Positions 8,828-19,746 of a stretch of 31,895 bases of DNA are shown here, piece after piece. A program made the position numbers and the translations under genes. Each line of letters opens with the position of its first letter. Within the stretch, counting starts at the first letter, position 1. Origin of the DNA: Phlegmacium glaucopus. Lineage: Eukaryota; Basidiomycota; Agaricomycetes; Agaricales; Cortinariaceae. The stretch spans positions 59,154 through 91,048 of the forward strand of contig MU130098.1 in the NCBI GenBank assembly GCA_015039465.1. Reading direction: 5' to 3'. The notes beneath the pieces are model-generated. The model saw nothing but the letters and a program-made list of their open reading frames with translations. It was not told the DNA's origin and did no database searches.

Positions 8828-10747
8828 TGTCATCCACCATCACCCACACCTGCCATCTGCCCTCGCTCTCCCTCCAAAATCACCCATTGTCCATGTGGGA
8901 AGAGCACCATTGCACCAACTTCCGCTGTCGATCAATTTATCTACGCATTCTCATCCCGCGCCAACTGTACATCCCCCATCCCAACATGCGATTCTGTCTG
9001 TTCGAAACCTAACCCTACTTGTTCTCATCCATGCAAGGCCAAATGCCACGTTGGCCCTTGTCCACCATGTTCAGTCCAAATTATTCGCGCGGCTCTGCCA
9101 CACGAAGTCTGGCCTGTTATGAGGCATATAAATCATCCTACTTCAGCGCAGAAGAGAAGGAAATCTTGTGTGATAGGCCATGCACCGCTCTTCGTGCATG
9201 TGGATGACATCAGTGCAGACGTATTTATTGTCCTCTGGCGTCTTTAGCTAATGCTGGCAAGAAGGGTCGTAGACGTGTTGCTGAGGACGAACCTATAATA
9301 GGCGAAGAATACGGAGGATTGCACGAATGCGATCTAGTATGCGGTAAAATGTTACCTTGTGGGAATCATAAATGCGAAGAAAGGGATCATAAAGGTTCCT
9401 GTCGGCCACGTATGAGAAGTTCCTTGAGGAGGTTGGTCTTCTTGGTTTTCTGACAGTTTCGTTCAAACCGCTGACCTGGTTTTTTTAAAAAAAGCTCGTT
9501 TGTAGTTGTGGTCTTACGGTTTACGATCCTCCGATTCCTTGTGGTACTGTGATGCAGTGCTCTTACCCTTGCCTTCGCCCGGCTCCTCCATGTGGTCATC
9601 CGGCTACTCCTCATGTGTCACGGAGACTCTGTTTCTTGTCCGCCTTGTCCGTTCTTGGCCACCAAATTATGTGCTTGCGACGAGAAGTCGGTACCGAACG
9701 TTCGTTGTTCCCTTGAAACGGAAAAGGTATCCTTTGGGACGGTTTGTGGAAGGTATGCTTGTGTTTTTACTTGTTCGTTATCTGTATCCTGACAAGACTC
9801 TTAGGTTGATGGCATGTGGGTTCCATCACTGCGAAAGATAATGAAACGGAATGCACGATTGGCTGATGCTTTAGGGATTAGTTTGGAGGGTAGGGAGTCC
9901 GCTGTGGCAATGGCGGTGACGTATACTGACGAGTTGTCTGGGTTTGCGAGAGTGAATCCGAAGTTTTTGAGTCTTGTTGAGAGGACTTTTGTGGAGTGAG
10001 TTTTTCCGCTCGAAAAAAGATTTTTCAATGCTATATATGCTAAAGAGATGCGGTTTTTATAGTTTCATTACATCGGAGAAGCGAACAAATGTTTGACCTC
10101 ATATGCCTCCATATAGGAGAAAGTTTGTTCATGATGTATGTGGCCAAGTCTTCATTTCGTTTTGGCTGGGATCTGACCTTCTTCAATGTTCCCCTTGTAG
10201 CTTGCAAGCGTGTATAGGATGGATACTCAGATGATAGATCAATAACCTCATCGAAGGTACACATTTTTCTTTCTACCTTACGTATATTTTGTGTTGACCC
10301 ATAGACATGATCAGCGTACAAGTCATTCGTCGCATCGATACCCGTATTCCAACTCCACTTATTTCAACCTTTATTCCTGCTCCAGGTCTTGGCAAGCTTG
10401 CAGACTTTAGAGTTCTCAAAGGTACTCCATCCACCACATCTTGGCGCTCGACGGCGGCAACCTCCACTCCCTCTACCAAACCAACTCAAGGATCCACTAC
10501 ATTTACAAGGCGAGGTTGGACGTCTGTAGTCGCCTCGGGAACATCATCGACATCGACATCGGCGGCTACCACCAACTCTTTGCTTGCGCCGAAACCTACT
10601 AGCACTACTACATCTTCATTAGAAGCACTAGGTGGATCTCAGGGTTCGAGCTTACTTGGAGCTGCTGGACCGACTTCTCGAACTGTGTCTCCTGCCCAGT
10701 TACTTAGTGAACCAGTTCCTGAGAATTGGGAAGATGATGATGTGTAA
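8828..10747 (+). pseudogene. NF-X1-type zinc-finger protein (FAP1/NFX1 family), degenerate
   Basis: Pieces in three frames match the NF-X1 family of ring-like multi-zinc-finger transcription regulators with a C-terminal R3H domain. They are CDSVCSKPNPTCSHPCKAK and CHVGPCPPC (8970-9073), [17 protein letters not shown] (9322-9378), [13 protein letters not shown] and [16 protein letters not shown] (9502-9603), [18 protein letters not shown] (9641-9694) and MACGFHHCER, then KRNARLADALGISLEGRES (9844-9900). The R3H part follows (PHMPPYRRKFVHD, then ASVYRMDTQMIDQ after an intron) and a Ser/Thr-rich tail ends NWEDDDV with a stop at 10745-10747. Several introns look canonical. Lesions include a 2-nt loss near 9609, loss of the stretch between HHCER and KRNARL, and GAA to TAA in the R3H exon (DQEPHR becomes DQ-stop, 10228-10245). 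It is clearly non-functional. Confidence 0.8.
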
Positions 10748-11416
10748 AAAGTGTTAACAAGAAGTTTTTAGTTAGTTCACGTCGAATGATATTATGATGA
10801 ATGTCTTTCCAATGTTAGTAGTAATCCCATTCTTCGAAACATGACAGTCCCAACTTTTATCAGATTCCTTAGTCTTTTCTAATGTCCGGCCGAGCCATTT
10901 TTAGCAAGCCTCTTCGCCCGCAGAAAGTTCCCTATCGCCAATGAGGTTAACAATAACCATTGGCCAGGATGGATGTTGTCGTAAAATTCAGGTACTAGGA
11001 CTCGGAGGACAGGCAGACGTGTCCATGGTATAGAAGGAAACTCGACATTGTTCATTATGATATACACAGGCTGCTATTCTTTACTCAACATACTATTCCA
11101 TTCTTTTTCTTGTCCGGCCGCCAAGTAGTTCGAGTCTAACTAGACCTTGTAAAATCCAACGAGCAGATCGGAGACATGCACAACTACTAGGTTGGTCATT
11201 TAATCAAATCTGCTGTAGATGCGAAGTGGCGGAAGAATAGGTGGTGTGACATCGCTACGTACAGATTCCTAGGACGTCGGACGTCAGGATACGGTATGTG
11301 GAAAGCAAAAAAAATAACCAAGGCGCACAAACCTAGACAACGATTAGCAGCTCTTTTGACTCCCTTGCCTCCAAACTCGGCCCAAGATCAGTATTTTTTT
11401 GCGGGCGCCGGATCCT
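10748..11416. other. Non-coding stretch inside the duplication
   Basis: The part from about 11126 on is well conserved with the right arm (24540-24775, reversed), including AAATCCAACGAGCAGATCGG and GCGAAGTGGCGGAAGAATAG. The part 10840-11100 finds no obvious partner there. A minus-strand 62-codon frame (10879-11067) has no recognised domain. Confidence 0.4.
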
Positions 11417-12366
11417 TCATGGTGGAGGATTGAAGTTGAGATTGAGGGACACCATAGCAGTATTTTGAGATGTCGCCGAAGCCAACTCAGTTTGGGCGGT
11501 CTGGAGTATCCTGTGCGTGATTGATGAGAAGAATGGCGATTGATACTGACAATTAAATGGCTGAGGTGCATAACGAGTTCTCGGAATTGGTTGATAGTGT
11601 GGTTCAAATCTTGACACTTCGAGAGCTTCACTCTTCGGGAGTTGGTCCTGAATGCTACCACAAACCAAGGTTTTCGTAGAGTTGTTTCTCTCTTTCTTAC
11701 GGGGTTCTCGTCAGAGAGTTCCTTGAGCTTCAAGATCTTCCATAGTGGTTCACGTTCTATCCGCAAGAATAATAAGGAAGAAACAGGGAGGCTAGGAACG
11801 GAAGATATACCTTGCCAGGAATGAAGTTACATTCCGTCGATCGTATGATAATGTCTTCGGAACCAAGTAAATCATCCGGCCAGTCCTTCAGTTCGGTATT
11901 GGCAAGTTGAATAAGAGTCTCTTTGTAAGGCGCTTTTGATGATGCAAGGCATCAGTTTACGTCTTCAATGAATCAGGGGAGAGATGGAAAACAGACCTTC
12001 AAGTTTCTTAACAGCGGCAATATTCTTTTTTGCATCTCGTATATCCGTTTATAATGTTCTTGATTTGTTTCTTACGTCGTGTGTCGCAACCTGACAACAA
12101 AGGAATGTTAGACGGTGGAATAACGATCGGTATGAGAGATGCCATACCATGAGAGCCTCCTTGAGTCGTTCATGTTCTTTCTTGCAACAGACAATTTTTT
12201 CCAATTAACTCTGCCTCAAACGCCTCTGCCTTCCTGTCCCGCAACTTCCTTATCTAACTCGGCCACTTCCAGTTGTTATTATACGTCAACAATTCGTGGT
12301 AAGTTGTGCATTTGGTTGCTTCGATTTGCACCAGCTCATCTTGGAGTGTTGAGCTTGGCTTAAAGT
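11417..12366 (-). pseudogene. Unrecognised gene, head-to-head with NLR, degenerate (left copy)
   Basis: On the minus strand a coding-like C-terminal stretch ends at the TGA at 11417-11419: SRFEPHYQPIPRTRYAPQPF ... THRILQTAQTELASATSQN ... NLNFNPPP. Upstream are further pieces in different frames: ELVQIEATK...NNNWK near 12330-12260, Glu/Lys-rich coiled-coil-like segments, and TLIQLANTELKDWPDDLLGS near 11920-11860. Candidate short introns separate several of them (for example GTAAGA...GGTAG near 11640-11690). The order and content are conserved in the right arm, so this was a real gene. Stops and frameshifts (NNNWKWPS then TAG) make the present copy doubtful. I do not recognise the family. Confidence 0.45.
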
Positions 12367-12388
12367 TTGGGAAAGAAAGATCAGCCGT

Positions 12389-12480
12389 CTTATATAGTAT
12401 GATGGATTGTCATCACATTATCATTAGGTCTGTTTTAGGAGACTAGCGGCGTTCTTGGTTCAGTATTCCTGCTTATATAA
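12389..12480. promoter_or_regulatory. Divergent promoter region with two TATA boxes
   Basis: TATATAA at 12474-12480 lies 53 nt before the NLR start codon on the plus strand. TATATAAG on the minus strand (12389-12396) points toward the unrecognised gene. The two genes would thus share a short intergenic promoter. In the inverted copy the NLR-side box reads TATGTAA (plus-strand TTACATA, 23359-23365), a one-base degradation. Confidence 0.5.
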
Positions 12481-12532
12481 TCGAGCGCATCTTTCTTATC
12501 GACTCTCATCACCACAACTCACTATTGAACAT

Positions 12533-15500
12533 ATGAAGCGAATTTTCAAGAAATTTGTCAAGAAACCAACATCTCTGACCATCAAAGATGCAAGAGCAAC
12601 TTCGACATCGACAATCATACCAAGCACCGCTGACCCCATGCCATCCGTTCCCGCTAGTGCTGCGGCCCCAACTGCACAAGTTATCCAAGTCGCTGGCGTT
12701 ACTGTGAGCATTCAACTTCGCCCATTGTACCCTCAAGTATCTAATCATCGTCACCCATCAGATTGCCCATGACCTCCCGGTCTCCACTTCGGTTTCCGCT
12801 CTAGCGCTCAATGATCTTGCTCCTGTAAGCGTTCCAGACACTGGCGTTAATGTGAGAGTTCAATAGCCCATCACCACCTAAATTACTCAATCATCGTCGT
12901 CGATTAGACTACCCATGAATTCCAAGTTGCCGCTTCGGTCTCCACGTTGGCAGTTACATCTGTCGCCCATCAGGAAGGAAATCCAGTCTCCTCGCCTGGT
13001 GCCTTAATGCATGCTAACTTGAGGTCCACGGAATCGGGACAAAACCCCTCTGTGAGTTGCTTACACCATGTATTCTCGGCTCTCGCTCATGATCAGCAGG
13101 TTCAACAACCTGCCTTGGGTCTCTTTGCGAATGCCCAGAATACTCTCATCACTGGCGGCACATTTGTAAGTCTTTCTCGTGAGTCATATGTATGATTTAC
13201 CAATAATTGTACATACAGAACAATGTCGTTAATCTCCCTGCCAATAGTCGTGAACGGCAGATAAATATCCCTGTAACTCAGCAACCCAACTCCAGTCCAA
13301 TCTTTACTGGACGGCAAGATGTACTTGATAAGCTTGGGAAGATTCTTTTTCATTATTCTACTAGTAGACTGATGTCAAGGCGCTCTTGTCTCCTCTGGGG
13401 ATTGGGAGGGATTGGAAAGACCCAGGTCTGTCTCAAGTTCATAGAAGAAATGTCTGACAGGTAAGAGTCTCAGAATACCATCCACAACACTGGATTCATT
13501 TCTTCCTAGGTTTTCACATGTCTTCTGGGTTGATGCCTCCTCTCAGGAGAGCATGGTAATGTCTCTCAAGGGCATATCTAGCCTTCCTGCTGCACAAGAT
13601 TCTGGTGTGGATGGCTCAGTTGAGTCTGTCCTCCAGTGGATATCTTCTCTCCAAGAAGAATGGTTGATTGTGTTTGATAATGCTGATGATCCTCCTCCAG
13701 AGGTGGTGGCTGAGTTCATCCCCCCAGGGAACAGAGGTAATATTCTGATTACTAGCAGAAATCAATCCATGGGGAGGATTGTATCATTTGAGAATAAAAT
13801 TGAGATCAAAGAAATGGAGGAGTCAGATGCTATAACTCTACTTCTCAGGGCTAGCTGTTTGGATGCATTGCCTGAACATCTACAAGCTGCTAAAAATATT
13901 GTGGCTGAGCTTGGCTACATTCCTCTTGCTATTGATCATGCTGGGGCCTATATTGAAGCTGGAAAATGTGATATTGATAAATATCTGAGGCAATTCTCAG
14001 TACATCGTCATGCTCTTATGTCAGATGCTACATTCACAGGAGCATCCAAGTATAATAAGACAGTGTATGGGACTTGGGACCTTTCTTTCAAAGAAATAGA
14101 AAGGAGGGCTAGCAGACATTCCACTGCTGGAGATGCACAAGCAGCACAGGCTGCAATATTAATTCTTCAAATATGTGCTTTCTATCATCATAGCAATATT
14201 TCTAAAGATATATTTCAATCTGCTGCTGAGGAGGCCATGAAACATATTATTGATAGTGACATAGCTGAAAAGCTACCTCAGGCAGTGACTTCACTGGATC
14301 ATACTCTACTTGGCTTAGACAATGATGGTCACTGGGATGACTTCATCTTTGGACAAGGGATTAGTGTCCTTCTCTCTTTCTCCTTGATAAAAAGAGGACA
14401 ATCATCTAAAATATTATCTGTTCATCCTCTGGTGCACTACTGGAGTCGGGAGAGAATGTCAAAATCTGAGCAGCAAGGAATGTGTGAGATGGGAAGCATA
14501 ATCTTGTCCTGTGCAATTCCATGGAGATTTGAAAGTCATGATTATGCATTGCGAAGGTTGATTTTTCCACATGTTAAGGTAAATGCATTACATGGAAGGC
14601 AGATGGGACTTATGAAGCAATACTATGATGATAAATGGACCAAATTTGGAATAGTAATGGCAGAGAATGGAGATTGGGACAATGCAGAGCAGCTGAAGGT
14701 TCAAGTTGTGAATAAGAGGAAGCAGCTGCTTGGTGCAGAACATCCATACACCCTCAAAAGTATGGCAACTCTAGCAAACACATACATGGATCAGGGAAGG
14801 TGGAATGATGCAGAGCAGCTGCAAGTTCAAGTGATGGAAATGAGTAAAAAGCTGTTTGGTGCAGAACATCAAGATACCCTCAACAGTATGGTAAATCTAG
14901 CAAGCACATACAGGGATCAGGGAAGGTGGAATGAGGCAGAGCAGCTGCAAGTTCAAGCTATGGACATGAGTGAGAAGCTCTTTGGTACAGAACATCTGGA
15001 TACTGTCAACAGTATGGCACATCTAGCAAGCACATACTGGAATCAGGGAAGGTGGAATGAGGCAGAGCATCTGGACATCCAAGTCATGGACATGAGCAAG
15101 AAGCTACTTGGTGCAGAACATCCAGACACCCTCAATAGTATGGAAAATCTAGCAAGCACATACAAGGATCAAGGAAGGTGGAATGAGGCAGAGCAACTGC
15201 AGGTTCAAGTTATGATCATGAGCAAGAAGCTGCTTGGTGCAGAACATCCAGACACCCTCAGAAGTATGGGACATCTAGCAAGGATATACTCAGCACAGGG
15301 AAGGTGTAATGATGCAGAGCAGCTGCAAGTTCAAGTTATGGACATGAGGAAGAAGCTGCTTGGTGCAGAACATCCAAGCACTCTATACAGCATGGCAAAT
15401 TTAGCAAGCACATACAGAGATCAGGGCAGGTGGAATGAGGCAGAACAGCTGCAAGTTCAAGTTGTGGGTATGAGTAAGAAGTTGCTTGGTGCAGAACATC

Positions 15501-16000
15501 CAGAGACCCTCAGGAGTACAGGCCATCTAGCAAGCACATACAGGGATCAGGGAAGGTGGAATGAAGCAGAGCAGCTGCAAGTTAAAGTTATGGACATGAG
15601 CAAGAAACTGCTTGGTGCAGAACATCCAAGTACCCTCAATAGTATGGCAAATCTAGCAAGCACATACAGTTATCAGGGAAGGTGGAATGAGGCAGAGCAG
15701 CTGCAAGTTCATGTTATGGATATGAGCAAGAAGCTGCTTGGTGCAGAACATCCAGACACCCTCAGTGACATGGCACATCTAGCAAGCACATACCATCTTC
15801 AGGGAAGGTGGAATGAGGCAGAGCAGCTGCAAGTTCAAGTTATGCACATGAGGAAGAAGCTTCTTGGTGCAGAACATCTAAGCACCCTCCACAGTATAGC
15901 AGATTTAGCAAGCACATACCATCATCAGGGAAGGTGGGATGAAGCAGAGCAGCTGAACCTTGAAGTCATGAATATAAACCAGAAAATAAGAGGGGACTGA
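12533..16000 (+). CDS. NB-ARC-TPR receptor (fungal NLR), apparently intact
   Basis: Six exons give an unbroken 1067-aa product: 12533-12703, 12762-12851, 12908-13051, 13100-13165, 13219-13460 and 13510-16000, with GT...AG introns of 48-58 nt. The N-terminus is basic (MKRIFKKFVKK), then Ala/Thr/Pro-rich to about 135, then the motif LFANAQNTLITGGTF before NB-ARC. NB-ARC features are FTGR (186-189), P-loop GLGGIGKT (218-225), Walker B LIVFDNADD (290-298), GNILITSRN (314-322), GYIPLA (373-378) and VHPLVHYW (542-549, MHD-like position). Residues about 626-1060 form about ten 42-residue TPRs. Such proteins act as ATP/GTP-switched cytosolic receptors in fungal immunity or allorecognition; this role is from family knowledge. 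No known N-terminal killer domain is visible. The start is chosen by the TATA spacing and conservation with the right-arm copy. Confidence 0.88.
14672..15990 (+). repeat. 126-bp tandem repeat array (TPR-coding) of the intact NLR
   Basis: About ten units of 126 bp, each with near-identical GGTGCAGAACATCCA...CTAGCAAGCACATAC...CAGGGAAGGTGGAATGA. Identity between units is high even at silent positions, which points to recent amplification or homogenisation. Variation is concentrated at a few codons per unit (see findings). The arrays at 2-1183 and, on the minus strand, 19780-21190 are of the same family. Confidence 0.9.
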
Positions 16001-16931
16001 AGTGTCCCAATGATAAAAGTGTGCCAGTCTTTGTATCTTATTTAGTTTCAATTTTAAAACAAAAGACATAGTTTATAAATTTTTACCAGAAAATCAATGA
16101 AAGGTGCACTTTATAACAGAAACAGAACATAGCATTCCTTTAAATGCTGGCATTCAACTCACACCTAGAAATGAATATGTAAAGAAGTCAGTGTGAAGGG
16201 TGTAATGCTAGCTAGTGTGATAAATCTGACTGCAGGTCCTCAGACAGATCTACAAAAAACCACTTCTATAATCCTTAATAATGCCAATGTATTTCTAGAG
16301 ATGCTGAAGTTCAATTCAATTCAATTCAACACCCATTTTATCAGAGCCAGAACCAGAACAAAACCAACAGAACCAGTTAGAGCCATAAGAGCCATTTAAA
16401 CAGAAGCAATCTTTTTAAGATGTTAGATAAGAAATTGTCAATTGAACTTTCATTTTGTATAGTTATTTAGAAATAATGACATCACTAAAAGCAAACATGA
16501 AAAGAACCAATCAATGACAAGTATAAGTCAACAGCAAGTATAAGTTTTCTTGCAGCAGAAGTATAATAATGTTAATATCACTTGAAGTTATTTAGTGTTA
16601 ACACCTCTAGATATTCAACAAAGTGTTTCAAACAAATTGAGAACTTGGAGCTTAGTGTTATGACTTTGAATGATTCAGGTACACTGATTGTTAACAATCA
16701 TTACAATGTCAGAGTTCAGATCTAAGCTAGGCTCTTGAGCTACAAAGACTTGTTAAGGTCTCAAGAAGCTGTCGAGTTTGAGAGTGAAGAAGATGTAAAA
16801 GAAGGTCTATTAAAGACTAGGTACAGAATATGTTACAAAGTATGAGAGTTTATATATTAAATGAGTAAATGAAAGGCATGAGGTAGACATGCGTAAAACA
16901 CATGTGGAATGCATGTATGAAAACAAAGAGG

Positions 16932-17504
16932 TGTTACATTCCATTATATGTTACTCTGGTCCAGCTCCATTGGAGTTGTCTCCGGTAGTCCGTACTCCAT
17001 TCCAGTACTTTCCCTTGTATCCGGATCTACTCTTCCTTTGTCCAACTCCAAGACTTCTCCGTATCTTTCTGGCTCTTCCGACATTACTCCAAACCCATTA
17101 CCACATCTTCACCATAACAACTATCTCTTCATCATCACTTTCCCACTATCAGTCAGCACACCTGCTATGGATTATTCACCCAGGAATGCAGGACTTTCTG
17201 GGAGCAGAATGCAGCACTTTATATTTATCTTTTATATTTTGGTTGCTATTCCTTTTATTATTTAAGTACTTGAAGCTTGTATGTTTTCCTCAGTTCAAAT
17301 ATCAACTTAGTTTCCTCCTCTTGTTTGTCCTCTAAGTCCCTGCAACTTCTGGTTCCACTCTGTTCCATTCCTACTCTGAAATTAGGACACAACGGTTTAG
17401 GGTAGCACAGCATATATGCTGAGGCTGAAGTCCTTATCCATTCCATGGTTCCGTTCTGATAAAACTCTGTCCAATACTCCGGAACAGAGTCCTTGAACTT
17501 AACA
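16932..17504 (+). mobile_element. Solo LTR, family 2, copy 2
   Basis: A 573-bp element, TGTTACATTCC...GAACTTAACA, flanked by the exact 5-bp duplication AGAGG (16927-16931 and 17505-17509). It aligns with 3305-3866. It has no coding sequence; open frames inside are shared with the other copy only as repeat DNA. Confidence 0.8.
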
Positions 17505-17509
17505 AGAGG

Positions 17510-18884
17510 TAAACATGTGTAGATGAAACAATGAATGTCACATGGAATGCACATGTGTGATAAAATAAAGGAAAATGAAAAAGGTGTGTACGCAGCATGT
17601 ATGAAATTGTAACACTTAGCCATAGCTTTGTGGAAAGCATGAGTAACATGCTCTGGTTGTCTGTAAGGCTGTGCACCATCAATGTAAACTACAGGTGTAC
17701 AGTCAGTTTGATAGATAATTACCTGTGCTGTTGGAGCCCTTTGTCCCCCAATTAGGGGCCAGTATATTTATGGGTAGATATCTGTCCAACCCATATATGG
17801 ATTGTCAAAACTGCACAGGGTTGGTAATTTTTTTAGAAATGATACCACCCAAAAGTGGCTATATCAGGTTGTATATGGTAATACCAAGAAAAACATATGT
17901 AAAATTTGATTTCTGGCTCCCTAAGTAGCTGTTACTGGCATTCAGGAGTCCCAATTAGCTCTATTTTTTAAAGTGTTTCACAGCTGAACTAAAAATGAAA
18001 TGGTGCTGTCTCAACTTCAACTCAAACTTGAACTTAGTATAAAATAAGTACCTAAAAATGGAATGGTATCTAATAACTATTAAGCAATAGGGTATTTCAT
18101 GGTAGCCCAAGGTAGGGAATTTGATGTTGGTTTATAGAATATGACAGAGGATGATTAAGCAATAATAACTCTGAGTAGGCAAATACCTAGTATATTGGTA
18201 TAAACCAATGAGGTTTCACCTCAATCAGTTGACTACTTATATACATGCACTTGTAGCTATGCCTATCTACAAGTGATTTCTGCTTTTGGTAGGTATTTAG
18301 TAACTAATAATAGATACAATACAATGTGATAATGATGTGATTAGAACACAATATTTCAACACCCAACTTTGGCTCAACCTGGCAATCAATCTTGGTCCCA
18401 ATTTTAGCAAAGTTGTGGAGCCACATTGGGCCTCTTACCATGAAACAGCCATCTCCCTCAGCTCCTTCACCAACTTAGTTCCTACCTTCCTGTGGTAGAT
18501 ACACACTGAATTATGATCTCTCTATCTTTCTTCCCCCTCCACCATTCACAGTAACTTGTCCCCCTCAGCCTTTGTTTCATCAACTCATCCTTCACCTGAA
18601 TCACTGTTTACTCAAAAACCTTATAAGTTATTAAATCCTGCCTTCAGCACTGTGAGAATTGTGAGAGGACACTACATACACATTCCCATTTAGCTACATA
18701 CTCCATCTTGTCCCCCTCTTTGTTAGTTTATAAACAGTACTGCACAGACTCCTGGCTTAGTTGCTGCCATCTTTATTTAGTAGTTTACATTGTGGGTCTC
18801 CAAGTATATACTTATCACACATTCCTCATGAAACATGTGTTGTATTTCTATTATGGGCCTAGAGTAGTTACTCAGGTCCTTCTA
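17510..18884. other. Gene-free AT-rich spacer between the duplication arms
   Basis: No gene recognised on either strand. It contains scattered stops, AT-rich tracts and no obvious repeat family. Together with 16399-16931 and the solo LTR it forms the centre of the inverted duplication. Confidence 0.45.
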
Positions 18885-19295
18885 TTATAAAATGGTTCTT
18901 GTTATTCTAACTGATTCTGGTTCTGGTTCTGACAAAATAGGTGCTGAACTGAACTGAACTGAACTGAACTTCAGCATCCCTTGAAGGATTATAGAAGTTG
19001 ATTTTTGACTCAATTTCAGCAACTCTTATAGCAACAAATGGAAGCTGTACTAATTTGACCATCAGAGAATAAATTATTGTTTATTTGGATCAGTCCACAG
19101 AGAGATCTATCATGCTAGCTAGCGTCCATACCCATAAATGGTGACTTCTTAAGATATCCATTTTTAGTTGTAAGTTGAATGACAGTTTTCAAAGGAAGAC
19201 TATGTTCTACTTCTATTAAACAGTGCACATTTTGGCTAAACATTTACAATTTTATTCTTTTGTTTGAAAATTGAGAGTAAATTGGATGGAGTACA

Positions 19296-19710
19296 TGTTA
19301 GGGCAACTGCGATACTGACTTAGTCAGACTAGCAGGGGATCCAAAGTTAATAATATTTCAGAAGAGATATCTACAAGTGACTCACCTAGCAGGGGATCCA
19401 AAGAGGAAAGGATGGGGATCCCTGCTAGGCTAAGGGGTATTTAAGTACTAATACAGACATAATGGAGATATAAGATAAATGAAGGAATGATATGATAATA
19501 ATTAATTAATTAATTAAAAAGTGGTGTGATGTGAAAAATGAACATAAAAGGCAGAGTATAACTGGAGGGTCAGAGTTGGAGTGGAGTTACAGAGTGGCAG
19601 AGTAAACCGGTGACAGAATTGGAGTTGGACAGAAAGACAGAGTTTGTGGGAAAGGCAGGATGTATGGTCCTGAGGTTGAGCTTTGGTTTGAAATTGGGTG
19701 TCCCCTGGCA
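19296..19710 (+). mobile_element. Solo LTR, family 1, copy C, inserted in NLR 3' flank
   Basis: A 415-bp element, TGTTAGGGCAACTGCGAT...GTGTCCCCTGGCA, flanked by the exact 5-bp duplication GTACA (19291-19295 and 19711-19715). It is more diverged than copies A and B. The uninterrupted target is visible in the first NLR flank at 1215-1219 (TGTAC on the plus strand), so the insertion happened after the flanks were duplicated. The internal CCTAGCAGGGGATCC/GGATCCCTGCTAGG hairpin is retained. Confidence 0.88.
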
Positions 19711-19746
19711 GTACAAACACTTGTATACTTTGATGATTTGGCCACT

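Larger units (their letters stand above)
9970..16398 (+). repeat. Inverted segmental duplication, left arm
   Basis: This interval aligns by eye, with indels, to the reverse complement of about 18885-25997. In order it carries the C-terminal part of the NF-X1 relic, a non-coding stretch, a minus-strand unrecognised gene relic, an NLR gene and the NLR 3' flank. The left edge lies inside the NF-X1 gene, at AGTCTTGTTGAGAGG; the right edge is about 750 bp before the family 2 solo LTR is cleared (LTR 16932-17504 lies outside). Boundaries are accurate only to tens of bases. Confidence 0.8.
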
